From: Leucaena leucocephala
Taxonomy: Eukaryota > Streptophyta > Magnoliopsida > Fabales > Fabaceae
Assembly: GCA_037074615.1 (NCBI GenBank)
Contig: CM073537.1
Location: 12,295,989-12,359,988, forward strand
DNA: 64,000 nucleotides
Direction: 5' to 3'
Made by a program: the position numbers and the translations under genes
Shown: positions 13,031 through 24,918 of the stretch, piece after piece
Position numbering within the stretch: the stretch's first letter is position 1
Layout: each line of letters begins with the position of its first letter
The notes under the pieces: model-generated
What the model was told of the DNA's origin: nothing
Database searches by the model: none
What the model saw: only the letters and a program-made list of their open reading frames with translations

Positions 13031-14653
13031 TTCACTTTGGGTACCTATACTTTCTTGGGTCCTTTTAGGTTAGTTTAGATTACCATAGGTACATAAGTGC
13101 CCTTTTGAACCCATTTTAATATATCGTAAGGTTCATTTTTCTTATGATAATAAGAAGTAATAGAGTGACCCTTGTGGTTAAAGCAAATAAGTTTAAAGTA
13201 TGTATGATATTTCTAAAGTAATGCAAATATGCTTGTCTAAATTAGGATCATATCCTATTCTTGACTTGTTAGAGACATATCTCTTATTCCTGAGTTTAAT
13301 GTTAAGTATTTCATTACCTCTAGTAAATTTTTTGAGAGTTTTGGTTAACTCTCTGCTTTTCTTTTCTAATTTTTCACATTTTGCACACTTTGATGCAACC
13401 TAAGATTTTATTCTTAGCTTCTCTTCTAAGCTTTGTATCCTTTTCTTAGAACTTACTAACTCATTTGTCAATTTGATAAACTTAGTATGTAATTCATTTT
13501 ATTCAAAAAGTAATTCATCATAAGTTGGTTCAACATTTATTACTTGCTCTATCTATGAATCACTTTCTTCTTGAGCTATAAAGCGTATGTTTACTGTTTC
13601 AACGTTGTCACTTACTTCACTTTCTGAAAAACTTTCTCCCCAGATCAATGAAACAAATGCTCTCCTCTTCTGAAACTTCTCTTTCTTCTTTTCTTTGTCT
13701 TTCTTAGAGAATTGTGGACATTTAGCTTTAATATGACCCAGCTTTTTATATTCGAAACAAATAATCTGGTCTTTTTGCTCCTTTGATGATATAGCATTTT
13801 TCTTTGACTAAAATTTCCTAGTTGCTTAGTTTCTATAGAACTTTCTGAATCTCTAAACTATGAGACCTATTTTATCATCTTTGAGCTCTTTATCATAAGT
13901 ATCACTTTCTTAAGCTTTAAGAGAAATTCATTTTTTGCTCTTTTCTTTAATATCCTTCTTGTTTTTTTGTTTGCTCTCTTATTTAGCTAGGCTTCCAAAA
14001 AGTACAATGATAGACCTCATGGACCTTTGGCTTCTTTGATGGTTGTGACCTTTGGCTCCCATTCCTTTGTAAGACCATCTAGAATCTTTCAAACTTGATC
14101 TCTTAAGCTATGTGATTAAGGGCAGTTAAGTGGTTAATGTGATGTTGAAATCTCACTTCCATGTCTTGGATACTTTCTCCGTCAAACATCTGGAAAAGCT
14201 CAAACTCTATTTTGAGCATGTTGGCTATGTTTTCTTTAACTCTAGAAGTTCCTTCGTGAGTTAATCCAGGGTTTCCCACATCTCTTTGGCCATCTCTAGG
14301 CTAGATACCCAAAAATACTATTTTTGACTTAAGGCACATGTTAAATGTTAATGGCCTTGTCATTGAGTAGTATCACCTTCTTGCAGTTGTCATGATATTC
14401 ACTTCGCTCCTTCAAAACTTTAGCTCTGTCAACAACTTTTCTAGAAATATAGTTCCCATCTTGTATCACATCCCAAAGACCATGCTTAGAGGCTTTGATG
14501 AAGGTCTTTATTCTCATCTTCTAGAACGTAAAGTTCTCTCCGTTAAAAAATGGAGGCTTCGTGTTAGAGCTTTCTTATAGTAAAACACTGTCTCCAAATC
14601 CTGCCATTGATACTGGTCTCCCTTATGATGGTTAAATCTTTTCCAAGAGACTT
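13031..14653 (-). pseudogene. Ty1/copia gag, degenerate
   Basis: The minus strand from the PBS downward carries fragments of a copia capsid gene. A nucleocapsid zinc knuckle near 13690-13770 reads CFEYKKLGHIKAKCP, where the second Cys of the CCHC motif has become Tyr. A charged, coiled-coil-like stretch follows. Many stops and frame changes are present and no long open frame remains. Gag would form the particle that packages element RNA. Confidence 0.8.
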
Positions 14654-14665
14654 GCTTTGGTACCA
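14654..14665 (-). other. Copia primer binding site
   Basis: The minus strand reads TGGTACCAAAGC two bases after the LTR end. This resembles the initiator-methionine tRNA primer site TGGTATCAGAGC with two changes. It fixes 14668 as the 3' edge of a 5' LTR. Confidence 0.82.
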
Positions 14666-14667
14666 AA

Positions 14668-15552
14668 TGTTAATCTCGACAGAAACAAGCAAGAGGGGTG
14701 AATTGGATGTTTTGAAAATTTTTAACATAAATTGATAAATCTTTAAGGACAAATAGAGTGCAACAAAATAATGAGAATAGAGATTAGAAAGATATTACTA
14801 AAGAATAGAGGAATCAACACAAGTCAGTTTAACATAAATTCATTCGTTGTGGCTCCATCTATTGTTCTTCCTTCATTAATGCCGAGTATTCCTTAAATAG
14901 ATTTTACTTCATTTGGTAGCCATTAGACTCAAGCTTATAACCATTGTAACCATTGGACTGAAGTTGTCGTTGATGGTTAGATGATCATTTAATACTTTGC
15001 CGAATATATCAAGTTTTCGTTAACGTAGCCTTCATCATTTTAAACTTTTAGCCTTTTCTAAACACACTCAATCTCAAAATATTTGTTAGGAGTTTAAGCA
15101 TTGATTAAGTATATGAACAACTAACAATGAACTTATATTATAAAGATCAAGTTCTAATAAGGTTCATATGACTTTCTAAAAAATATACTATATTAATCGA
15201 TTAATCATCATTAATTCGATCAATGTAGAAAACAGAAAATAGAGCATTACATTGATTAGATTGTTCAACCTATTTAATATAAATTTCTCAAAAGATTTAT
15301 AACGATGAGAAAAAAACATACTTTAGATTTGAATCAAACATATATAGATGAAAGAGAAAGGCAAGTAGTTTTAGTGTAAATAGAAAAGTATCATTGAAAT
15401 ATATGAATTTAATCAAACAACTAATCCATTAATGTAAGTTAATCGAATCCTTAGTTGACTAACTTATTACTTTTGGCAAACAACTTGACTGATTAAATGA
15501 GTTTGAGTTACTTTTGACACCATCAAAACATCATTAAGTATGGATTCTAACA
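14668..15552 (-). mobile_element. Copia LTR shared by two internal regions
   Basis: An 885-bp LTR, read on the minus strand from TGTTAGAATCC (15552) to GATTAACA (14668). On its downstream side lie a PBS and gag, so it acts as a 5' LTR. On its upstream side RNase H sequence of a copia element runs straight into it, so it is also a 3' LTR. That is the signature of a tandem copia pair sharing one LTR. Confidence 0.82.
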
Positions 15553-15943
15553 TTTTCAACCAACACGACATACTAGACATTGTATGCTTTCACCCAGATG
15601 CATAAGTAATGATAAATGACATGATATCATTAATAAAATAAAATATTACATACAGCCTATAATTTTACATTTTGCGTATGCTAATGGCTTTTACATGTTT
15701 CTCAAATATTTCTTTGCCTATTGGCTTGGTCAGGGGGTCTACTACCATATATTTAGTTGAAATATATTATATAGTTACAATTTTTTATGGTATATAATCC
15801 CTCCCAAAGTTATACTTGATATCAATATGTTTGGTCTTCTTGTGATACTTAGGATCTTTGGTGTAGGCTATAGTTGTAGTGTTATGATAATATATTAACA
15901 CCAAATTAGTACTCTCATTCCCAAATCCTAGGTGTTCGATAAA
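15553..15943 (-). pseudogene. Ty1/copia RNase H, 3' end of pol
   Basis: The minus strand reads NTTTIAYTKDPKYHKKTKHI followed by DIKYNF, typical of the end of copia RNase H, then a short tail before the LTR at 15552. In-frame stops are present. It belongs to the upstream copy of the tandem copia. It is cut at 15943 by a family-A LTR. Confidence 0.85.
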
Positions 15944-18900
15944 TGTAACTCCCTAATTTCTGTACTAAGTTGTATGTCCAGGTTGAATAAAATATGAGAT
16001 TTTTAGAAAAAGATGTGGCCATATTTATGTAAAGAAAGGGATTAAATTGGAAGAGGAAGAAAGTCTAAGAGCCAAAGTGCAAAATTACTAAAATGCCCCT
16101 GTGATGCCCTTAGAAACCAGAAGAGAATGGAGGGCATTCTGGTCATTTCACACAATGGATGGATATCATAGGAAATTTGATAGTAAATTATTATAATTAA
16201 TATGATAATTTATGGAGTTGACAAAAGTCAAAAAGGAGTCCTGTAGAATTAATTATAGAATTTACGGTGAAAAAGGACACCGATAAAGGGTTAAAGAAAA
16301 TTTATGTAATTTTTATCAGGACTTCTGGGTTTCAGAAAATTATAAAACTTTGTAAAGAATTCATTTTATATTAGAATGAATTTCTAAAAATGTTAGAACA
16401 ATTAAAGGAGGTGTTTAGCATTTATTCTAAGATCAGGGTAATTTAAGGATATCGGTCTAAGGAAAGTACATTGGGATTTGTTCCAAATAGCTATTGGACC
16501 TAAAAAGAGGCCCAACATTTTTTTCCTAGGCCAGCCCAATAAGTCTCAAAAGTTATCTTGGAGCCCAAGCCCAATAAGAAATAATTTATGGATTTTGAAA
16601 AGAAAAAGAAAAGAGAATAAAGTAAGAATTAGGGTTTGCACATGGTGGGACCCACAAGGACTCAAAAATGGTACCAAGAAGAGGACTTAGGTGTCCCAAG
16701 TGATGTCATGGTGGTGAGGTCATGAGCCAAAGAGAAAAGACATTCCAAGATCAAACCTTTAACCATTAGATCAAATAGTTTCCAAGGTGATCTTGGCCTT
16801 CAATTTTTCCAAGACTTTTGCTATAAATACCCCCTCATTTGCAAGCCAAAACCGTGAGCAAGAAAGGGGAAGGAAGCTCTTGCAAAATATTTCTCAAGCA
16901 AGGAAGAAGCAAGGATCTTGAAGAAGCTTGTAAGGTAAGTTGCTCCCTTGCTTCTAGACTTTGTTCTTATAATTTCTTCTTGAGTTTAACTTAGTTTTGA
17001 GGCTTGAATCTTGGGGAAATGCTGCTGAAATTTCTTTGGATATGTGATAGGAATATTTGTGTTTATGTTCTAGATAGCTTGCACAAGTTTAAACAAGCTT
17101 GAATCACATGATAATGGCTTAGGAATCCATGTGTGTTTGTGAATCCATAAAGGTGTTCTTTTCTGTACAGTACAAAATCACTGTTCATATGTTGGAATTT
17201 CATGGTTTTGATGCTTCAAATGGGTTTAGAGTGGAATTTTGTGTGGGGTTATAGTAGGAAAACAAGTATTGGAAGCATTGGAACCAAAATAGGAATTTTT
17301 GGAGAAAGGGAGCTTCTTTTCGGTACTGTGCAGAACTTTGTGTAGCAAATGGATTCTGGAATTTTTGAATAGATATTTGGATTCTACATGAAAAATTATG
17401 TGGAAATGAACCATGAGAGTTTAGTTTGGAAAGATATAAACATATGTCACAAAGTAGAGAAAGAAAGGGGTATATTGAAGCCTAGACTTGGAATGTGTTT
17501 GGAATGGAGTTGTAATTTGGTAATTGTCTTATAATGTCTAGGTTTTGACATTTGTGGCAAGGAAAGATCACTCCAAGAAAGGAAGGACAAGGATCCATAA
17601 GAGGTAGCAAGAATACTTAACTATAAACTTATGTGCTTTGATTGATTTTCTTACTTGTTATGCATGAAGGTTTGGTTGAGCATGGAATATTATGTGATGA
17701 TGTTTATGATGATGATGTGCTATGAGTATGTGCCACTCCTTGCAATATATGTCATGACAATATGCATGTTAGAGCTTGCTTATGTATAAGCATGAATTAG
17801 CTCCCATTGCATGATAACATGTTAGGCATTTAATCAAACATGCATAACCTTATAGTTTGTATTACTTGCTATTGAGATTCCCCCGAATCTCACCCCCCAT
17901 AATTATGCTCTAGGTGCTGGATCTTCTCAAGGCAAGAGGGTAAATGTTGATGGATGATTGTATTTAACTTAAAGAGTGTGCACTTTAATTACAAGATGAT
18001 GTTTTGGTGTGTATGATGCATGCTACTCATAAATCCGATGTGAGGTAGTGCACTTCTAACGATATTATAGGTGACTTATACGACGAGTTTTCATATGAAA
18101 TTTGGCATGAATATATCTAAGATCAAGAGATTTAAATGGACACCAATAACGCCTAATTTGGTTAAGAATTCGAATTGTTATGATTTTTCAAAGTTGGGAG
18201 AAAAAAACTGGAATAAGATAAAACGGCTACTCAGAGGCAGTGAGGTTCATGCGCTAATTTCATATAGTAAATGAATGAGTTTTTCCGTGAATTTTGGTGA
18301 GCTTAAAGTACACATTCTTATATTTAAATTCATAGGTAATTCGACTGAATTGGATAAGTATACAAGGATAAATGAATTTTTGAAAATGGGGCAAAGAAAC
18401 TAGAACTTCCAGATTTACCAAATAAACAGTAAAGTTCAACGAATAAACTGATTTGATCTGGACAAGGAAACCTCATTTTCATATTTTTATCTCAAATTTA
18501 AATGAAATATATTTCATTAGAAATTGGAATCACCTCAATATGATTTTTCTAGATTTAATTATGAATTTCCAAAGTTTAGGCTGTAATCTGGAATTACCAA
18601 GTGAACAGTAGCGATGAACAGTGCCCGTAAGCCCAACTCTTTGAAATTCATGTTCTTAAGGTATTCCAATGATCTAAGATATTTCCAATTGAGTATATGT
18701 AAGGATAGGATTTAAGGTTAAGATTTTAAAGATATTTGCTAGAAAATGCCGTTGTGCTGGTAGACTATACAAAGTACTGTGTACGTAGGTGCTGTCTAAG
18801 GAGCTAGAAGTGAGTGAACCTAGCCTGTTCATCCAGTCTTTCCTGGGTACTTACATAGAATGGTAGTTCTCATGGGGAATTACCGAATCAGTACAGTTAT

Positions 18901-18991
18901 TTTCTGCCAGGATTTCCCGCAAGAGAGATATAATCCACTTTAAGAGTGCTATAACAAGAGTACTCTGAGAGATATAAGGAAGGATGTTTCA
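15944..18991 (+). mobile_element. Family-A LTR without matching target duplications
   Basis: A complete LTR from TGTAACTCCC to GGATGTTTCA, 3048 bp, with TATA box at 16822-16829, splice-donor-like AAG/GTAAGT at 16932-16940, and stem-loop at 17873-17892. The left flank is copia RNase H ending ATAAA. The right flank TGTGCCAAG is the interior of another LTR, so there is no target duplication. The likely origin is recombination between two LTRs at different sites; see the findings. Confidence 0.88.
16822..16829 (+). promoter_or_regulatory. TATA box of LTR 15944-18991
   Basis: TATAAATA followed by a poly-C run. A splice-donor-like AAG/GTAAGT lies about 110 bp downstream. Confidence 0.75.
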
Positions 18992-21900
18992 TGTGCCAAG
19001 TAGCTATTGGACCTAATAAAGGCCCAACATTTCATTCTAGGGCATCCCAATAAGTCCCAAAAGTTGTCTTGGAGCCCAAGTCCAATAAAGAATAATTTAT
19101 GGATTTTTGAAAAGAAAAAAAAGGAATAAAGTAAGAATTATGATTTGTACATGGTGGGACCCACAAGGCTTTCCACATGGCGTCCAAGACAAGGGGAGGA
19201 GAAGATTTTTGTCATGGGATTTTTTCTCAAATTGGCTTGGTGGAGAAGTTTGGTGTAAGACCAATTATGAGCCATTAGATCAAATAGTGCACAAAGTGAT
19301 CTTGGCCATCTAATTTCCATGTAATTTTTCTATTAATACCCCTATATTTTTTGCTCCAAACTGTGGCATGAGAACCCTTGGGGAAACTATGGCAAAATGG
19401 AAACTCAAGCCAAGACAAAGAAGAATCCAAGGTCCAAAGTTCAAGCAAGCTAGAGATTAAAGGTAAGCAATCTATCATAGCTTATTTTCCTTTGATTTGG
19501 GAGCTTGAACTTAGGGTTTTGATGGAAGAAAGTTGATTTTTCTCTAAGGTGTATATGCTGTCCAAAACCTTAGACGAAAGGAGAAAGAAGAAATTAAAGT
19601 TAGAGTTGTGAGATTAAAGCTTGAACAAGCTAGTTAGATGATTGGTTATTGAATCAAGTTGATATTCTTGACTTTGCCATGGATAAAATATTTCGGTTTG
19701 CACTGTTCATACACTATTCATGATAGAAGGAGATGGAATTTCAATGATCTAATGCTTCCATTGAATTTATATGATAATTTTGTGTAGGATTGGATAGGTT
19801 TTAAACCTTGGAAGCATTAGAATTGAAAGTTATAATTCTTGGAATTCTTCTCTATACTGTTCACTCGTATGAACATTGATTGGATTTTCATGATTTTGAT
19901 GCTTCCAATGGTTTTAAAATGAAAAGTTGTGTGGGTTAAAGTAGATAAACAAGTATGGGAAGCAATGGAATTAAGATGGAAATTTTTGGAAGAATTATGT
20001 ATGTTTTGCAAATTCTGTCTAGAGCGGTGCAGAGTTGCTGGAATTTGGTTATTTTGAGTTCATAAATGGATTCAAAAGGCCAAATTGTGTAGGGTAAGGT
20101 CAAGTCATCAATTGATTCAAAGGCCAAGTCAATTGGTAAAGATTAAAGGAATTTATGTTAAGTTAAAGTCAGTTTGATGTTCAAGAAAGTTAGATAGTAA
20201 TGAATGGATGATTATATGATGTTAGGATTTGATTGTGGACTCAAAAGAGGAAGCCACACATCAAGGAAAAGTAAGAAGGAAGAAGCAAAGTTAAAGTGGA
20301 AAGAAGTAAAGCAATAAGGTAGTAAACTTACCCTAACTTGTATGTATTGAATGTTATGCTTGATTGTGCTATGGCTTTGTTAAATTGTGTGCATATGTAT
20401 AGATGATTGAAGCTCTGTTTCTATGATTACCTTGGCCATTTGTATTTCATATGATACATGGAAGCATGTTCATTACACTATGGTAACACTTTCACAAGCA
20501 AGCACAAGCAATTACATTAATACATGCATTGTTTGGTATTGTTTGCTACTGAGATTTTTCCAGAAATCTCACCCCATCCATGTAATCCCAATCCCCACAA
20601 GTTTATGAATGAGGAAAGAGGATGAAGAAGCATGAAGAGGAGTTAGGGATTGGTCAATGTAAATGTTATATGGTGTTATGTAAAGAATTCTTGCAAGTAA
20701 TGATGTTGTATGCTTAATTTAAGCAATAATGTTTATAATGTGAGGAAAAATAGTAAATGATGGAATAAAAGTATGAAATTTTACATACATTTAGTTAACA
20801 TGTCAAGCTTCGTTTTGACACCAATAACACCTTATTTTGATGTCTGTACAATGAGAACCAATTTTCCAAAGATGGGGACCAGAATCTGTTTTAAGAATTT
20901 TTGACCAAATGAACAGTAACTTTAACGAATAAACTGTATCAATTTATGAAACATTTGGTCAGGAAATTATTTTTAACTTAAACTTCAGGATGTTATCTTA
21001 GAGTAGAATTTTGAACCACTTCATTTCAATTTTTTTAGAATTAATTATGATTTTTCGAAATTCATCACCGAATCTGGAATACCATATGAACAGTAATTCG
21101 CCAAGAGTAAAAATTCCAAATTTAGCTAATGGACTTCAAAGGTCAGGTAAGTGGTTCTAAATGCTACCGAATGGTCCCTAAGATGTAACACCCCAATTTT
21201 TAGGCCTAGAGATGCCAGAAAGAGAAATCAAGGGCATAATCGTAATTATGGGAAAGATCGGGTTGGTAGCCGATGAGTACCATATTTTGCCAGAAAATAG
21301 AGAAAATTATGCTGATCATTTCACTGAACTGTGAAATGTGCATATGAGGTCTCTATGTGTATGAAAGAATTAGAAATGTGACCAGGGGTAAAATGGTCAT
21401 TTTTGAAAAGTGTGCGCGGGAGCGTACTTTCAGGCCAAAATAGCCCGGTCCGGATAAAATATCTGAAAATACCGGGAGATAGAGAAAAGGATTCCGGATT
21501 GAATGAGGAGTCACAGAATTTTGATTTGAGGTCCCGGTTTTTCTGTAAAAATCCTCGAAGATGGGAAATTACAGTTATAATCGGTAAAGGAAAGGCAGTC
21601 CAAATAGAGATGATCGGACTATGGCCAGAGGCCATACAGTGTTGTCTAAGGCCCGTAGTGACACCAGGGAAGGCCCAGGCCCATAATATCAGTTCAGTGG
21701 TAAGAGGGGCCGGTGTCCGGGAAAAAGGTGCAAAATGATGAAAATGCCCTTATGTTATAGAATAACTGAAGAATAAGTAAAGGGTATTTTGGTCATTTGG
21801 CTAAGGTTAGACAGTCAAGAAGGGGTATCTGGATAGTTGACCAGGGCCAGAGAATACTCTAGTAAAATATGAAAAGACAATAATGCCCCTAGACCTAGTA

Positions 21901-23441
21901 AAGGAAATGAAAGGACTTAAGTGCAATTATGGAAAGTTTCAAGGCCAAGAAGGAAAGTAGACAAAAATGTGGGGTCCTTAAGTGTAATTTTAGCCAAATA
22001 AAAAGGGACATAAATGAAAAGTAGAAAAGTTCCCTGGGGCTAAATTGTAATTAAAGAAAGTCAGGCCGAAAGTGGTTTGGACTGTCCGAAAGCATTTCAG
22101 TCCCAGATTTCACCGGTAGAGAGAGCAAGGGACGCTCGGTAATCTGGCTGGATACAGGAATTTTTGTAGACTCCAGATAGCCAGAAATGGACTGATCATC
22201 CAAAAGTCATAAAAATTCATACCGGATATCCTAGAATTCAGATCTAGGTGAGAAAATACAGGATGAAACGTCCTTATGGGGCGGATGTCGGGAAACTGAC
22301 AGAATACCGATAGGAGGCCTGTAGAAAAAGTTATTCGCAAATCAGAAAATCCAGACGGGAGTGTGAGGCCTCCGGGTATCCGATAGGGAGATTTATCGGT
22401 ATTTGAAAGGGGACTGAATGAGTTCGGATGACCTCGGTCAGATGACTGATATGACTCACAGGGATGACTGAACACCGCAGGCTAGTGTATCGGACAGAAG
22501 GAGCCGGTGTCCGGATATGTGTATAAACGGTGAATAATAGATAAAATATTCAATAATTATTAACGGGGGAAGATTCCTCGTAATGCGTGCCATGAGGATA
22601 TTGGACCCAGAAAGGCCCAATAATGGCGCCAGTAGAGGCCCAGTAAGACACTTGGACTGATAGGTGGGCCAGTGTCCGGCAGAACCCCGGAAAAGTGCGA
22701 AATTACGAAAATGCCCCTGTGTTGTACAAAAGTGTAACAGATGAATGGAGGGCATTTTGGTAATTCTGGACAGGCCCAGAAGCCAAGGTATATACAGATA
22801 AAGTTATTTGGAGTCAGTATATGCCCTGACAGAGTACAGAAGGGTATGAAATGACAATTTTACCCTTAGGGTTAAAATAGTGCAAGAAAGGGCACCCAAG
22901 GGTATTTTGGTAATTTGCCAAGGGCTGTTTCTTGGGAATCGAGCCATCAGAGTACTTGGGCTTGATCAGGATCCAAGATAACATTCCTAGAGCCCAAAAA
23001 CGTAGGCCCAGTGATATGTGGGAAAAAGTGGCATTAAAATACTATTTTAATGCTGTTTCAATAAAGTAAAGTTACTCGGTTGGCACGATAACCGAGGAGT
23101 GATCAGATAAAGTCCTAGATTTATCTGGATAGCATTGGAAGGCGTGACAGGTGCCAGTAAGATGACACATGGCGCCAACATAAAGGCAGAAGAAAAAGTT
23201 GAGGACACGTATTACGAGGCAAGAGACTGGACCGGTGAGTCAGCATGCTGAGTCAGCTGCTGAGGTGTCCAGGATTTCAGACATGTGATAAATGTGGCGA
23301 TGAGGTGTCCTGGTGAGGTGTCCCAATGATGTCATGCATGATGCAGTAAAGGAGGAATTAAAGAAAATAGGAAAATCCAGGAAAAACCAGGACCGCAGGA
23401 TCAAAGTTCATAGAAACTGCATAAATGCCATTGAAGGCAAT

Positions 23442-23449
23442 TATAAATA
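23442..23449 (+). promoter_or_regulatory. TATA box of solo LTR 21184-24792
   Basis: TATAAATA followed by C6. Purine-rich leader sequence (GAGA/GGAAG runs) begins about 50 bp downstream. Confidence 0.75.
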
Positions 23450-23963
23450 CCCCCCCTCCATTCCATTTTCATTCACGCAAGGCAAGGGAGAAGGGAGAGA
23501 AAGAAGAGAGAGAAGGAGAAGGAAAGGAAGAGAGAAAGGAGAAAAGGAAGTAAGGAAGTTCTGGCGGAGCTGGAAGCAGAATAAGGATAGTGGAGTTCTG
23601 CTAAGCTAGCCAGGTAGTAACTAATCCTAGCTTTTATGTAATGGCTTTGTGATTTGTTGTGCTATTGTTTGGTTGGATTGTTGTCTTATATGTTATGTCT
23701 GAAGCTCTGCTGTAATGCTATGATCATATGTTATTAAGCATGGAAGCACGCAGCATACTTATCTGTACACAATCACAAGCAAGCACTGTCACTCTGCATT
23801 ACATATATTGTTATGATTGTTGCTACTGAGATTCCCCCGAATCTCATCCCAATAAGTAAACCATTACAGGGGAGGTTATGTCGAAATGAATTTTGGGAAT
23901 TTTAAGAGACGCCGTTATGCTGCCGAAGTAAAGACTGAACATCAGTATATGATAAGTACTGTG

Positions 23964-24066
23964 TACGTAGTGCTGTCTAAGGAGGCTAGAAGTGAGTGGA
24001 CCTAGCCGGTTCATCTAGTCTTTCCTGGGTACTACGTAGAATGGTAGTTCTCATGAGGGGATTACC
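23964..24066 (+). other. Conserved structured domain, C-type variant
   Basis: Arms are TACGTAGTGC and GTACTACGTA, each one base shorter than in family A at the matching position. The inner stem is CTAGA with TCTAG instead of CTGGA with TCCAG. The hairpin is GGTAGTTCTC with GGGGATTACC. All three stems keep their pairing. Confidence 0.72.
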
Positions 24067-24821
24067 GAATCAGTACGGTTCAGTTCTTTGTACAGATGAA
24101 GCGTAGCAGTTATGCTGCCGGAGTTTAGGCAGAAAAAGATGTAATAGAGATATGAGAATTTATGTACATGTCCAGATGTAAAACAACTTATTAATTAATA
24201 ATAATTGTTGTTTGGCATGTTTGACTGATGTATGAGGGATGTATGCATATGTATGCAAAGTAGAAATGCTGAAATATACCACTGTGAACAGTAACACGTG
24301 GTGACAAGGTCATGTTTGATAAATGATTAAAAATAGTAAATGGATGAATAAATGTATGAAATTTTTATGGTAGATAGTAGACATACCAATATTTAATTTG
24401 ATATATAAAATGTATCATTTGGATGTTTACACAAGAAGATATAAATTATCAAAGTTGGGACCAGAATGCTGGATTCAGTCAGAAAAACGTGGGATGAACA
24501 GTAAATTTGACACGTTGACTGACGTTGACTTGGTCAACGAATGGTAAACGAGTTATTTTTCCCTGAAATATAATTGAGTTATCTTCATTTATAAATTGGA
24601 ACCACTTCATTTATATTTTTCTAGAATTAGTTATGATTTTTCGAAGTCGGGTCACTCATCTGGAATTTACACAGTGAACAGTACTCGGTAAGAGTAAAAC
24701 TCCAGATTGAGAAATTGGACTTCAATGACCTTGAAAGTGGTTCTAAATGCTACTGAATGGTCCCTAAGACATACAAAAGTAAGGATGTTTCATAAGACGT
24801 ACGAAAGTAAGGATGTTATAG

Positions 24822-24918
24822 GTCACGACTAGATCCATGTGTTTGGTCGCGACCTATAAACGCAGAGAAGCTTCTCAGGAGAAATTAGGTCGCGACCTGT
24901 GGACACTTTGGTCGCTAC
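24822..24918. repeat. GTCGCGAC palindrome array, locus 1
   Basis: Motif starts are 24822 (GTCACGAC), 24846 and 24889 (exact), and 24911 (GTCGCTAC). The last pair is exactly 22 bp apart. Changes affect mainly the CpG positions. Confidence 0.8.

Larger units (their letters stand above)
21184..24792 (+). mobile_element. Solo LTR, family C, TSD TAAGA
   Basis: It runs from TGTAACACCCC to GGATGTTTCA, 3609 bp, flanked by TAAGA at 21179-21183 and 24793-24797. Its TATA box is at 23442-23449. U3 palindromes lie near 23030-23100, the stem-loop is at 23827-23846 and the structured domain at 23964-24066. It matches the solo LTR at 47650-51305 throughout. There is no internal region. Confidence 0.94.
18992..24810 (+). 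mobile_element. 5'-truncated LTR (family-B type 3' half), split by an insertion
   Basis: The sequence starts mid-LTR at TGTGCCAAGTAGCTATTGG and matches the 3' half of the LTR at 39265-53234 read on the minus strand. It has a weak TATA box (TATTAATA, 19331-19338), a GTAAG donor-like site at 19463, and a stem-loop at 20550-20571. It is split by the solo LTR 21184-24792 (duplication TAAGA) and its last bases resume at 24793. The end is degenerate (GGATGTTA rather than GGATGTTTCA). About 500 bp at its left are missing. Confidence 0.83.

Noticed and set aside
21321..21738. Overlapping 104- and 111-codon frames on opposite strands in family-C LTRs, also near 47787-48143, 55280 and 59943
   Set aside because: They recur only because the LTR recurs, both strands are open, and frames break differently between copies.
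22110..22755. Ser/Leu-rich minus-strand frames of 99-121 codons
   Set aside because: They lie inside the family-C U3 and differ in the copies at 42237-42880, with no domain or start context.
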